Assembly (NCBI GenBank): GCA_003255065.1 | Contig: QAOA01003028.1 | Coordinates: 1,800,440 to 1,864,439 of the forward strand | DNA length: 64,000 nucleotides | Source of the DNA: Cercis canadensis | Taxonomy: Eukaryota > Streptophyta > Magnoliopsida > Fabales > Fabaceae | Direction of reading: 5' to 3' | Shown: positions 35,082 to 48,475 of the stretch, one piece after another | How positions within the stretch are numbered: position 1 is the first letter of the stretch | Layout: the number at the start of each line of letters is the position of its first letter | Notes under the pieces: generated by a model | Database searches by the model: none | The model's input: the letters and a program-made list of their open reading frames with translations, nothing else | What the model was told of the DNA's origin: nothing | Position numbers and translations under genes: made by a program

Positions 35082-38000
35082 TGTCAAGGACAACAGATTT
35101 TTATTTTCCTTAAAAATAACGAATGAAAGAGATAAGAGATTAAGAGTAACACTGTGTACTCGTTCAACATTGTTTTGTGTTTGTACATTTCTTCCTATCT
35201 TAAATGTTCAATATCTTTTAAAACCGACAAAAAAACATAAACCCCAAATATATATTTGTTTATGCAAATAAGAAAGGGCATTATACCACTTCAAACTAAT
35301 TTATTTTCCTTTAGACGACAAAAAAAAAAAATCAGTATAAATTTCTGTATTCATCATATAGTCTAAACATTTTTTTTTTGTTTTGATTGATTGATTCTCT
35401 CTATTCTTACAGTATTTATATGCACACAACTTATAATATAACTAACTACACCAAATTATAATTTTCTTAGTACAAAGGAAAATACAGACAAATTAAGCTC
35501 TAACAAAGAATATTCTGATACAATATATCAAAGACAACGTAAATGTCTCCAAAGACGAGGAGATTCACAATTTTAATTCATATGGGAAACAAAGAAATTG
35601 TAATTCATCATTTCCTAGTATGATGTGCCAACTGCTCTCTCACATACTTTTTGTTGCTTAATTTTCCCTTTTCCTTATCTAGTAAAGAAGTTACTATTAT
35701 ACTAATAACGTGTTAGCTCAAGTCTCAAAATATTTTAAATTAAAAATTTTAAGTTTAAATTTTTTAAGTTGTATTTATTAAAAAAATTTATCAATTATTA
35801 CTTTTGTTCCAAACAAAAATTAATCATTTACTCAAAAAGTATGAGAATACACCAAGTATAAAACTTATAAAAAAAAATAATTACTATTATTATTATTATT
35901 ATTATTTGGCTACGGAGGATTCACATACTCAACGCTGTTGAAAGGGAAAAATGGAGAAAAATATTTAAATTTGAAAGTTTGTTATTTGGAAAATGACTCG
36001 GCAGCCGACATTCAGAAGAGACAGCAAGTGGTGCGACTGTGTGCGGCGTCAGCAATTAAAGAAAATTCTAATTATAAATTTATAATTATTTATATATAAT
36101 ATAAAAAAGACAAAAGTAGTGGTTGACTGAGCCAAGAATTAGTATTCGTTGACTGTAGACCAGTGAAAATGGGAGGAGGCAAAGAGAATGGTCCACGTTC
36201 GAAAGTGCCTTGAGAGCATTGAACTCCTTCTCCTTGCACGTGTTTACTCATATTTTTTAATTAAAAGAGAAGCTAGTTTGATTTAATTTCTATCAGTAAT
36301 TTATTGTTAGAAGCATGGCTTCCATTATCTTTTTCAATAACTTGAGCAGACAAATTGGTTGGTCGTTACACTGCTTATAAAGTGTAGTTTGGTTGAAAAG
36401 TAGTTTTTTTCTTTAAAGTCATTCAACTAGGCCCCCCTTTTTTTTTAATTTTTATTTCATTAATGTTTCATGTATCAAGAGTATGAAAGCTACATCACAT
36501 CCTACAAACCATTTGTTTGTTTTGAACAACAAATTTTGATAGATATTTTTAGACATTTACACCCTTTCAAACACTATGAAATGTACAATTGTAGAGCACC
36601 AATAACTATGTTGGACCTGCTATTTGAATCCCTTTATCCATATTGATACGAGTAAAGTAATAGAACAGTGTGAATATTGTCTCTTAGTATTTGTTTTGGA
36701 CATGCAAGATATATAATGAGAGGTGTGCCACTAAAACAGGGTTTTTGATTCCTAAATGCGCGTTGACTCTCCACTTCAACTTGTTTCATGTTTTTGTTAT
36801 CTATAGTTTATTATACGAATCAATAATTCTATGCTTTTGCTTGTGGTGTTGTTGATTTGGTTGTTTTGGTAGTTTGAAAGGGTAAAATCAGGGTATCTCA
36901 GTCTCTGTTTTGAATAGGAAACCAAAAGCTTATAATTGTTTGACCCAATCAAAAGCTTTCATCAAACCAAGAAACATTATATGCAGCAATGTTGTACAAA
37001 CATGGTAAACAAAAGTGGCAAGAAAGAAAAAATGTGGAATTAGAAACGTGTAAGTAAAGTAGAGTCATAATACTAATACTTGCATTATCAGTATGAAAAC
37101 ATCATTACAAAAGTTCAATTCACTTATACACTTGCAATCTGCCAAACATCTTGTGCTTTCATACACAGTATATGCCTTTAGTTTGGTACTCTTAGGTTAC
37201 CTATTTCTGTTCTTCCTTTACCAATTATATTTGTTAATCCGTTGACATCTCAATAGTTGAATAATTGATATTTTATTACCTAACTTTTTTTTTTTTTTTA
37301 AGTAATAAACGACACACAATTTTCTAGTGGAAAACATAAAAGAGTCATGAAACACTTTGCAATGGAAAACAGTAGTGGATGAGAAAATTTGCAGAATTTC
37401 AGTTTTCACTCAACAGAGGAGATCTGTTTTCTTGATTTGATTTTCCAAATATGGGCAATATGGTAAACTGCCTTAAATTCATTGAATTTATAGGGTATGG
37501 TTCTTAAAATTTTGGAAAATCTTCATACCCATTTTGCTTATCATAGAGATAGATGTCTGCTCTGTTTTTGTTGCAGTAAAAAAAGGCAGCTCAAGTTACA
37601 TCTTTTAGGCATATTCTACTGTCACATGCCTTTTACTTCTTTTGGTAGAAATTGAAGAACATAAATGCATTATAGTTTTGGTTTATACTTTATAGCAGAG
37701 GAGCCCAAATGTAGAAGCCATACTAGTAATGTAATATAAATTGAATGACCCATAAAAGACAATAATGAAACGCGTTTCTCCATTATTAAGTTGGTGCATA
37801 TGGTGAAATTTCTTACCAATCTCTTTTTGTTTGCGATGCCAAACTAGAATCACCGCAATTACTGTAGTTACTATCGTTGTTCTTCCCCTTTTTGTTTTCT
37901 TTCTTTATTGGTTGATTACATAAGTAGGAAAATGCACATAAAATGGTCAACAGAGATATCATATCAGTGGTTGAGGACAGATTGTGATGTCATTGCATTT

Positions 38001-38700
38001 TTCATTACTTTCTATAACAATACTAATCCCAACGGAGGATAAGCTAAGGATAATAGTTTCTCAATTAGAGTAAAAGCCTAAAATGTAGTGGTTGGTGGAT
38101 GTATCACTATTTTTTTTAAAAAAGATTTCAAACTAATTTTATTATGTGTAGTATTTTTTGTATTTGGTTAAAGTTAAAAGTAGAATTATCATTTTTATAT
38201 TTTGATTTCCTAGAAAACAAATTTTAAAACTTTTTTAACCACTCCACTCCTATCACTCTTTGCTAGAAACTATGGTTGCTATTATTAATCCATCACCATC
38301 GCTTTTATTTGTTAAAAATTGCTATTTCACTTGAGAAGTTGCACACAAAAGCACTTTCCCCATGAGTTTACACTCGCTATAAGCGTTGATAGAATGGTAA
38401 TATCTCAGCCTATATCTAGTCAACTTTTCTTTGGGCAAAATAAGAGTGCTCCTTTTAGATACCAATTCTATTACAATTGTCATCATCATTGCTGCTGCTT
38501 AATCAATGTCGCCATCTTATTTGTAATGACGGTTTTAGAAAAAAAAAATCATAAATAATTAATTTATTAACAAACTAATCATACCAAGTTCATTTGGCAA
38601 TTACTGACATACTAAATTTTAGTTACTAAAAGAAAAAAAATTTCCAATAAAATTTTTAAATTCCGTGTTCTTAGCGCCTAAATTAAATTGTACACATCAT
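35082..38700. other. AT-rich intergenic region
   Basis: No gene recognised. It contains a (TTA)n/(ATT)n run at 35881-35907 and long T runs. A slightly GC-richer spot near 36000-36240 has no coding signature. Confidence 0.55.
35881..35907. repeat. (TAT)n trinucleotide microsatellite
   Basis: About nine ATT/TTA units. Confidence 0.9.
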
Positions 38701-38704
38701 CCCT

Positions 38705-38724
38705 TACATTACATTACATTACAT
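38705..38724. repeat. (TTACA)n pentanucleotide microsatellite
   Basis: Four tandem TTACA units. Confidence 0.9.
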
Positions 38725-38745
38725 CCCTAATTTACAGGGTAGAAG

Positions 38746-38747
<2 letters not shown>

Positions 38748-38776
<29 letters not shown>
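38748..38776. repeat. (AT)n microsatellite
   Basis: About fourteen AT units, about 950 bases upstream of the receptor kinase start codon. Confidence 0.9.
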
Positions 38777-38784
<8 letters not shown>

Positions 38785-39725
38785 TTTTCGCCCTTCATTT
38801 ATGGGATCAAACCCTCCGTTGTAGTCTTCTTCTTCTCAGTGACCGGCATAGACTCTTTTATAGAGAGAGAGAATTAAAAAAAGAAATGGGAGTGTGACAG
38901 CAATAGTTGTTGTGGGCTTAGCTGGACTAGGCGGGATTGCCGGAGGTCAAACCTTCCCTTGAACCCAACCGGTGCCGGATTCAGTGTCAGAGTCCTCAAC
39001 TCGCCGAGCCAACCACACCCACTGGTCCAATCTCTGGTTCTGGTTATTGTGTGCCCATTAAGCGCTCTGCAGTTTTTGCTGCTCAGGCACGCCACTATCA
39101 CTGTTTAGCATAGGATTTTCACCGCATAAAAACCCTCTTTTTATTTTTCGCTCTCTCTCGCGCCCTCTCTATCTTCATATCATTTCTTTTTTTTTTTTTT
39201 CCGCAAAAGTGGGGACTTTGAGTTTGAGCAGTGGTAGAACCAAGCTAGTGTGTGAGACTGAGAAGCCTCACTCTGTAGTTTTTATGTTTAACCATTCTCT
39301 TTGGCTTTCTCCAATTGTAATTTTTATTTCAAATATAATATCTTTTTCATTTTTCTCAAATTTAAAATTTCCCTTTTCCCTCTGTCTTCCGTCAACTGAA
39401 GAAACTGAAGGATTTAGAAAGAGAAAGAGAGAGAGTAGGTAGGGGGAAGAGCCGAGACAGAAGAAACGAAGCACAGAAAGCGATACAGATTTGTCCCAAA
39501 AGTTTGAAGAATCAAAGCTTTGTGATTGAGGTAAGAGTGTTCCCCTTTGGTTCTTTTCCTATTAGAAAGCGAAAGTAAGACTTTTTAGAGAGAGAGAAAA
39601 AAAAATGTGTTCTTCTCTATTGGGTATATCTAATTGTGATTACAGTCAAACGCACATAAACGAATACGCATATATTTGAGAGCAAGATGGGAATGTTTGG
39701 ATCTTTGGGTCAGCGCTCATAAGAC

Positions 39726-42700
39726 ATGGGGGATCGGCGAAGCATAGTGTCTTTTGGGTTCTTGTTCTTGTTGCTGTTTCAGCTCACATTTGAGCAGCTT
39801 GAGCCACTGAGTTCACCCACAGAGCGAGCAGCACTACTTGAGCTTAGATCGTCTTTGGGCTTGAGGAGCAAGGAATGGCCAAGAAAGGCCGACCCTTGTT
39901 TAACCTGGGACGGCGTGCAGTGCGAGAATGGTAGAGTTGTTGGGATCAATATTTCTGGGTTCAGAAGAACCCGAATTGGGCGGCGAAATCCACAATTCGC
40001 AGTCGATGCCTTGGCCAATTTGACGCTCTTGCAGTCCTTTAATGCCTCCAATTTTCTGCTCCCTGGTCCTATTCCTGACTGGTTTGGCCAACAGCTTCCT
40101 TCCCTAAGAGTGCTTGATCTTCGTTCTTGCTCTATCAATGGTGCTATTCCTTTCAGTCTTGGGAATTTAACCAACCTAACTAGTCTATATCTATCTCATA
40201 ATAGCCTTACTGCGCAAGTTCCTGATACTTTGGGTCAACTATTAGGCCTTTCAGTTCTTGATCTTTCGCAAAATTCTCTTACTGGATCCATACCCTCATG
40301 GTTTACCTCTCTAGGGAATCTTTCATCTCTTGACATTTCTGCCAACTTCTTTTCTGGGCCGATTGCCCCTGGCATTGGCACCCTGTCCAAGTTACAATAC
40401 TTGAATCTTTCCAACAATGATCTAACTTCTTCCATACCTGCTCAACTGGGGGATCTCAGTAGCTTGGTTGACCTTGATCTTAGTGTTAATTCATTGTCTG
40501 GTCTGGTGCCTTCGGATTTAAGAGGTTTGAGGAACTTGAAGAGATTGATACTTGGGAACAATAAACTTGGTGGACCTTTTCCAGAGAACATGTTTCAAAC
40601 TTCATTACAGTTGCAGTTCATAGTGCTGAGTCATAATAATATCTCGGGTGTTTTGCCTGATGAATTGTGGTCTCTGCCAAGATTGCGCTTCCTTAATGTC
40701 TCTGAGAATAACTTCACTGGTATGCTTCCAAATTCTAGTCTCACCGCTAATGCTACTTCTGCGGAGCTCTATATTTCTCATAATATGTTTTATGGAGGCC
40801 TTACTCCTGTACTTGGAAGGTTCAGTTTCATTGATCTGTCAAGCAATTATTTTGAGGGCAAGGTTCTGGATTTCATGCTTAATAATGCATCTCTAGACAG
40901 CAACTGCCTCCAAAATGTGTCAAATCAAAGGACATCTGAAGAATGTGCATCATTCTATACTAACAGGGGCCTGGCTTTCGATAATTTTGGACGCCCAAAT
41001 TCGACAGAACCTCGTGCTGCGGCAGAAAAGGGTGGAAAGAGCAATAGAAATAAAATTATATTGGCAGCAGTCTTGGGTGGGTTTGGTTTAATTGCATTTT
41101 TGGTGTTGGTACTGATATTGCTGCTTCTGTGTGCTCGTAAGAGGCGTAATTCTAATCACAGAGGAAATGGTGTTGGCCCTGCTCCAGCTGGGGGAAGTCC
41201 TCCGCCTCCTGGTGTATTAATCAACTTTTCACATGTAGGAGACTCGTTTACATACCAGCAGCTGCTCCAGGCCACGGGTTTTAGTGATACAAATCTTATC
41301 AAACATGGCCACACCGGGGACCTATTCAATGGTGTTTTGGAAAGTGGGATTCCGGTAGTCATAAAAAGGATTGACATGCGTTCAAATAAAAAGGATGCAT
41401 ATCTATCGGAATTGGACTTTTTCAGCAAGGTTTCCCATGCAAGATTTGTTCCCCTGTTGGGACATTGCTTAGACAATGAAAATGAGAAGTTCCTGGTTTA
41501 TAAACATATGCCAAATGGGGACTTGTCGAATTGTTTGTACAGAAAAACTACATCTGAAGATGGTAGTTTGCAGTCGTTGGATTGGATAACTAGATTGAAA
41601 ATTGCTACTGGAGTGGCAGAGGGTCTATCTTATCTGCATCATGAATGTAATCCACCCTTTGTTCACAGGTATATTTCTTGTTTCTTGTTCAATTTGATAA
41701 TTTATCTTCCAATCACACACACACATATATATAATTTTTTTTCCCCTCTTGATAATTTATTTTCTAACTTTCTGTTTTGTGTGATAAAACCTGAAGATAT
41801 TATGCCTGATTGACCTGTACCCTTTTATTTGTAATTTCTTGTTTAAGTTGCTGGTTTATTGAATAAACTATGAAGTCTGACTCTGTGGTTTATAATACTC
41901 CAGTCCCTGGGTTAAAGCCATCCTTCTGAATTTTTTTGGGTGGTCATGGGGTTAAAAATTTCTGCTTGAATAGTTTAGGAAACTTGATAATTACAAAAAA
42001 TAGGAGAAAACACAAACGGGAAAATCTTTTACAGAATTTGGCATATACTGCAACTTTTTTTCTGGAGTGTTTTTATAAGCTATAGCTTTTAGTTAAAGGC
42101 TTGATCATAAATTTGGAAGTTCTATTATGAACATCATATGTAGTAAAATGTATAACTTAGAAAAGTGTTGGCTTTCTGTTTCCATAAATTGTTGAAGAAC
42201 TGGCTTTATTTAAATCAAGATTATGTTCGTTGATGTTCATAGCAGCTTTAAGCATATGATCATGGTTACTGTTACTAATGTCAATGGTTGTTACTATATC
42301 TTTTTTAGCTGCTTTAAGTATAAATTGTGCCTTGTAACTGGAATTTGTCACTATTAATGAGTGTATCTATCAATAATGGAACTGAGATAGGTATAAAGGT
42401 TGGGAAGGAGTTCAACTACTGAGTACATTCCCTCAAATTCCTTCAGCTGTCTTGACCCTGCATTGAATGAATGAATTTACCCACAAGTTCACATAACAAA
42501 ACTTCAAGCTAAATGATGTGCTAGTAGTGATAGGTCTATCTATTTGTTTTTGTAGAGATATTCAAGCCAGCAGTATACTATTAGATGATAAATATGAAGT
42601 GCGGTTAGGGAGCCTAAGTGAAGTTTGCACTCAAGAAGGGGATTCTCATCAAAGCAAGATTACCCGGTTACTGCGGTTGCCCCAGTAAGTACTCCATTAA

Positions 42701-44213
42701 CTGTTGTATCCAATGAAGCTCGTGAACATTATGTTACAAGTATCATATTGAATTATTTAGTTGATAGGCTTAGGTTATGCTGTAGTTCCATACCTACCAT
42801 AGTATGATAGCATGTGGTCAATCTGCATTTGACTGAATTATTTAGTTTCCTTGAAATTTGAGTTTTGAATTTGAAAATGTTATTGTCAGCAAAAACTAGA
42901 AAAATTGTTTTGTTATACACGGCTGTGCTGCAGTTGAATACACCTCTTTCTACCAAACTATATTCAAATAAAAACAGCTATCTCACTTCTCATTTATGTT
43001 TTCAATGTGCAGGTCCTCTGAGCAAGGCACATCTGGTAAGTAGCTGATATGAATTTGATCGCATTGAGCCTGTTTGTATGGGGTGGGAGCACATAACTTG
43101 CTTTTTTGACCATTCAAGGGTCACTTTACAGCTAGAAACTGTCATTTATAAGTTGATATATATTGGTATTTGGTGGACTATAACTGCCAAGTGTGGTGGG
43201 AAACCCCTTTAATTGTTCAATGCTTCACAAAAATGTTGGGGATTTCTTATTGTCATGTAGCGGCTTTAACTGCTTGGCAGTATTGGTAGAGAGGTTTATA
43301 CATTGTCACATATTACGTTTTTGTCCCATGGCCATACCTGTTAAACTGATGGACGTAACCATTGATAACTTGGGGGAGGTTGGTTAATATTGCATTTTTT
43401 CTTGGTTTGATATTTGTCTGTAAGATATATAGGCTTTACCACATTGTCCTGGTTGTCTTATATGTGAATCTGATGTATCTTCAGAAAGGCCTTAGGTGGG
43501 TGGTTCTGACTATGTAGAACTGTGAAGATATAATTCTTTGAGATAATGTGGCCAAGATATGTTTTCTTACGTAAGTATTGTTTACTGTGAAAACAGGTTC
43601 ATCTACATCAGTTTGTGCCTATGATGTGTATTGCTTTGGGAAAATATTACTTGGGTTGGTGACTGGTAAGCTTGGAATCGGCGCATCCAGTGATGGTGAA
43701 GAAAAGGAATGGTTGGAACAAACACTATCATGCATTACTATTTATGATAAGGAGCTTGTGACAAAAATCGTGGATCCATCTATGATTGTTGATGAGGATT
43801 TCTTAGAGGAAGTGTGGGCAATGGCCATTGTGGCTAGATCTTGCTTGAACCCCAAGCCTTCGAGACGACCACCAATGAAATATGTTCTCAAGGCTTTGGA
43901 AAACCCTTTAAAAGTGGTAAGGGAAGAAAATTCCAGCTCTGCACGGCTTAGAGCAACCTCTTCTAGAGGCTCTTGGAATGCTGCTTTGTTTGGTAGTTGG
44001 CGTCAAAGTTCATCTGATGTAACAGTAATTCCAGCAGCTTCTGGTGCAAGAGTAGAAGGAGGGAGTAGCTTAAAGCATTCAGGAACTACTGGCTCACAGG
44101 GTAGCAACCACAATGGTGGGGGTGACTTCTCATCGTCGCGAAGACGACATTCGAAGGAGATATTCCCAGAACCATCAAATGTTCAAGATGTGGAGAGGGT
44201 GGGGCATGAGTAG
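39726..44213 (+). CDS. LRR receptor-like pseudokinase, At2g16250 type
   Basis: Four exons (39726-41668, 42556-42684, 43013-43035, 43597-44213) give 903 residues; all junctions are GT-AG and in phase. Order: signal peptide (1-23); an LRR N-cap with PCLTWDGVQC; about ten leucine-rich repeats (about 100-385); a membrane segment (about 443-469) before the basic RKRR; and a proline-rich linker. A protein-kinase fold starts near 507. The ATP-binding lysine is present (VVIKR, Lys547), as is HRD (647-649). The catalytic-loop Lys and Asn are Gln651 and Ser654 (HRDIQASSILLD), DFG reads LGSL (665-668), the glycine loop is altered (KHGHTGDLF) and the activation segment is very short. Catalysis is therefore unlikely. 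From memory, Arabidopsis AT2G16250 shares these changes, so this is a conserved pseudokinase. The serine-rich cytoplasmic tail ends GHE. Ligand and partner are unknown. Confidence 0.92.
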
Positions 44214-45030
44214 CACAAGGCTCAAATCCTGATTCTTTGGCAATAATACATGAGGCTTTTCACTAATCCCCCGTGCGCTCTCATTTGTATGAGCATTCCT
44301 TGAGTATTTGGAATTGGTAGGCGCACATTGTACATTTGTGCAGACAGTGAGTGACATTCAAATTCATCAACACGAACATGTTGCCTTTCAAGGGATCGCC
44401 TTTCTTTTTAGTGACTTTTGACAGAGAAATTTGGTGAAGACGGATATAGAGAGGGAGCAACCCGAGTGCTGTGGTAGATATGGGTACTTCTTTCAGTGCT
44501 TGTTTTGGTAGAAACAAGCCACAATTTTTTCCCGTGTAATTGATTTTTTCCCCCTTTGTCGCGCGTCCTCTCTTGGAATGTAAATGTTAATTATCAGATT
44601 TCTTCATTCAAATCAGATTTGTTATTCTGCAAAAAGGGACAGGAAAGCATAAAAAAGAATGATGAAATATGAGAAAAATATACTGATTTTTTGGCCCTGA
44701 ACCAATTTGTTAGCTTATTGAATCAAGTTCTTCAATCTTTTGAGTAAGCACAGTTGGGTTTTGCACTTTGCAGCTCACAATAATGATATACCAGTTCCCT
44801 AGAATGCCAAAAAATGAGAAATTTAGTTAGTTATTATTGTTCTATCCCATATATTGAGATGTTAGTGTTTCTTAAAACATATTTCTAAATTATTAATGAA
44901 CAATAAACCTACACCACTTCCCCAGACGAGCAACTTAAGCTGTGTCGAATATTCAACCAGAATGGCGTAAATCTTTAGGATGATTTAAAATGTCGATGGT
45001 TACTAAAACGTACAATTCGGAAAGGTTAAA

Positions 45031-45102
45031 AGGTTCCACCGAGATTTGAACTCGGGTTACTGGATTCAGAGTCCAATGTCCTAACCACTAGACCATGGAA
45101 CC
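45031..45102 (-). tRNA. tRNA-Gln(CUG)
   Basis: Read on the minus strand, the 72 bases fold as a complete cloverleaf. The acceptor stem is GGTTCCA/TGGAACC with T as the discriminator. A D arm with AGTGGTTAGGAC and an anticodon loop CTCTGAA (anticodon CTG) follow, then a T arm CCGAGTTCAAATCTCGG. No intron is present. Three further T bases follow the discriminator, giving a short RNA polymerase III terminator. The sequence is the standard plant nuclear tRNA-Gln. It lies opposite in direction to the genes on both sides. Confidence 0.95.
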
Positions 45103-45333
45103 TTGTTGTTAATGAATTAGATTAATTAAAATATGATTAAAATTAGTTTCCTCACTTTTCACCCCGAGATTTTTTCCCCACTCATTTGGTGATATTCAAG
45201 TTGTTCTTTCCCTCAGTCACCAGAACTAACGAAATTTTGATATTGCTTTGTTAACTGCAAAGTCTGAACTCGGTGGCCACTCTTATTATCCATTGCCATT
45301 ACCAATACCATCACCATCTTCAACGAAAGAGAG

Positions 45334-48260
45334 ATGCTTTCATGTCAATTGTACTGTCCACGCTCCTCTCTGCTTCACCAATCCCTCGGCTACCCAAGTT
45401 GCACCATCTCCTCTTCGTCTTCCATAGTCAGTTGCCAAAATGCAAATGACCCAAATAACCAGCAGCAGTTCATTCTCCGCAAACACAACTCCAAATCCAC
45501 GGCCTTTCTCCTTCATAAACTCTCTCATGGCCACGACGACGACCACCAAGCCCAGCAATTTCATCCCAAATCCGGTGACCTGCAAGACACTATGCCCGGT
45601 GAAGAAAAGATTAAACTTTTGGAACTTTCCCTTGTGAGGAAAAGGACCCCTCAGTTTCCTGGCTCCATCTATGTTCAGTCTCCTAGCGATCCCGATGTGG
45701 GTTCTTCTCTGCCGCCTCTGCGGACTCTGTTTCAAGGAGAAGATTCCGATGAAGATGAGGAGGAGATAATAATGCGGGCGCTTGAGATTCGCAGGAAGGT
45801 GACCCTGGAGATTTTCAAAGAAGCCATGCGAAAGGGAAAGTTTGGAATCACCTACTCTTCCAATTTGGTTAGCAGATTACCTGGTTTTATCGATTATATT
45901 ATGATTGAAGCTGCTTCCATGAAAAGATTACCGGAATTTTCGCACTCTACATTCAATTTACGCGCCAAAACAGTCATAGAGGACTCACAAGTTGTGCCAC
46001 TTATCAGGTAGGTGTGCTAAAACTGTTACCATTTGAACTTGTTGGTAAGCTGTTTGCTTCTTTGCTTGTGTGAAATTAAGTTATCTGCTTAGTGGGATTA
46101 TCATAATCTTTCAACGTTATTCTATCTCAAAGTTGAAAGAGTTCCTTCTAAATATTACTTATTCCTGCATGTGTTTTCCGTATGAAACCCAATGTCCTGG
46201 TGGCACAGTCAACTGGAAGGCTCATTATTTTATTGTCTTTCTTCAATTCTCTAGATGGTTGAAGCATAATTCACTATCATATCCTAAGATAGCAAAGCTC
46301 ATTTTGATGTCAAAAGGGAAACTTGAGTCCATAAGACGTCTTGCTGAATGGTTGAAGTCAGTACATGTGAAAGGTGAATTTCTTGGGGTTGCACTCATTA
46401 GAGCTGGAGATAATATTCTAGAACGCAGCAAAGAAGAACTTGATGAGATTGTTGAGTATTTAGAGACCATGGGAGTCAGGAGGGATTGGACGGGTTACGT
46501 CATTAGTAGATGTCCTGAATTGTTGTCTTACAGCATGGAAGAAGTGAAGACTCGCGTAGGGTTCTACCTAGATATGGGTTTGAATGAGAAGGACTTCGGC
46601 ACAATGGTCTTTGATTATCCTAAAGCACTTGGTTACTTTACTCTGGAAGAAATGAACCAAAAGGTACAAAAGTTGGTGACACACTTTCAAGTCTCGGATA
46701 AAGCTTGGTTATTTTACTCTGGAAGACATGAACCACTCTATATATTTTCAGTTGTCGGACCAAGTCAAACACAAAAGCAGAAATAAATTTCCTTAGATAT
46801 ATTCTTGTAAACATGATGCTACTCTTGTAATTTTCAGGTTAATTACTTAAAGGAGTTTGGGCTTAAGAGCGAGGATGTTGGTAGACTACTAGCATTTAAG
46901 CCACAATTGATGGGTTATAGCATTGAAGAAGGATGGAAACCTCTTGTTAAGTATTTGTACTATTATGGAATAACCCGAGATGGGATGAGGAGAATGCTTA
47001 CCCTTAAACCAATGGTCTTTTGCATTGATTTGCAGATGACTATTGTGCCAAAGGTATGCAATCTCCGCATTTATGGGTCTGGTTTGAGATTACAGTGGCA
47101 GCTGATACAATCTATTTGTTCTACTTAAGTTTGATGATAGTACTAACAATCTGTTGCTATTTTGTCATGAAGGTACGATTTTTTCAGGACCTAGGGGTTC
47201 AACATAACGCAATTGGCAACATGCTTGTGAAGTTTCCTACTTTACTAACATACAGCCTCCACAAGAAGATTAGGCCAGTGGTTTGTTCCTTTCTTCTGTG
47301 GCTTTGGAATTTGTTGCTATTTAGTTCATCACTGATATTACCTTTCCAATGCCTCTTACTTCTACAAAAGAAAAAAAGAAAGTTGTGTTCCGCGACAAGT
47401 TAAGACGATTGAGGCCCTCTTTTAATTTAAAGTGGTACTACTTGTTTTAATGATGGAAGTATTTATCAATAACTCATTCCTTATATTCCTAACTACATCC
47501 AGCATTTGGTGAATTAGGGAGGATCAGTGCATCAAGAGATACTAACTTGTCCTTCATTTCAAAATAACTATTTTTTAGACAGCTAGTGAGTTGATCACAG
47601 AAGTTACGTGTCAATGATTTGACTTTTTAAAAGACATCAAATATTGATTAGTCTGCTGAAGTTTGAATGTCATATTAGGTCATATTCTTGATAACGAAAG
47701 CTGGAGTCAGTGAGAAAGATATTGCCAAGGTTGTAGCTTTGGGACCGGAGCTCTTAGGATGCAGCGTTGTACACAAGCTTGAAGTAAATGTAAAATATTT
47801 TCTATCACTTGGTATACGTCTTCGACAATTGGGTGAGATGATTGCTGATTTCCCAATGCTACTCAGATACAATATAGATGTTCTTCGTCCCAAGTATACT
47901 TATTTGCGGAAAACCATGGTCCGGCCTTTGCAAGATCTCATTGAGTTTCCAAGGTATCACAGAAAGCTGTTTTGACCTTAAGATGGTTTTGTGAAAATCT
48001 TTTAGTTTTTAATGTTATCACATGATTGTCTTCAATTAACCAAGTTCCTTACTGTTATCAGGTTTTTCAGCTATTCTCTGGAGGGGCGAATCGTTCCAAG
48101 ACACAAGGTTCTGGTGGAGAATCAGATTAATTTTAAGTTGCGATACATGTTGGCTAGCAATGATGAAGAATTCAGGAAAATGGTTGAGGCTACAATTAGA
48201 AAGCGCCGCAGATTTCAATCTGCTGTCATGAATGAGGATGTTAATAGTCCCCAAACATGA
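45334..48260 (+). CDS. Chloroplast mTERF protein, mTERF2/EMB2219 type
   Basis: Six exons (45334-46007, 46255-46663, 46838-47053, 47173-47280, 47679-47953, 48062-48260) give 626 residues, close to the recalled 641 of Arabidopsis EMB2219 (AT2G21710). The N-terminus is rich in Ser, Cys and basic residues and fits a plastid transit peptide. An acidic stretch (EDSDEDEEE, about 136-144) precedes the mature domain. From about residue 290 there are repeated mTERF motifs of about 30 residues, each with the proline-containing helix start, for example ISRCPELLSY, FDYPKALGYF, LAFKPQLMGY, LVKFPTLLTY, VALGPELLGC and IADFPMLLRY. The C-terminus is basic (RKRRR). mTERF proteins bind organellar nucleic acid and act in transcription or RNA maturation; EMB2219 loss is embryo-lethal (established). 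Exon 4 could instead start at an internal acceptor (47188), but homology favours VRFFQDLG. Confidence 0.92.
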
Positions 48261-48475
48261 AAAATTTGATGGCTCTTGGGAAAATAGGATGGTGATTGAG
48301 TTTTCAGGAAGTAAAGCAAAACAGTAACTTGGATGCTAAAATTACATCGGACAAACAAGTGATTCTCATAAGTTCATAATTATCATTCTTAAAGATGCAG
48401 ATTCTCTAATATAGTGCAGAAACATCTTAATGAGTTACTGAAAGAAAAGGAGATCCTGCATTCTTAATAGAGTAA

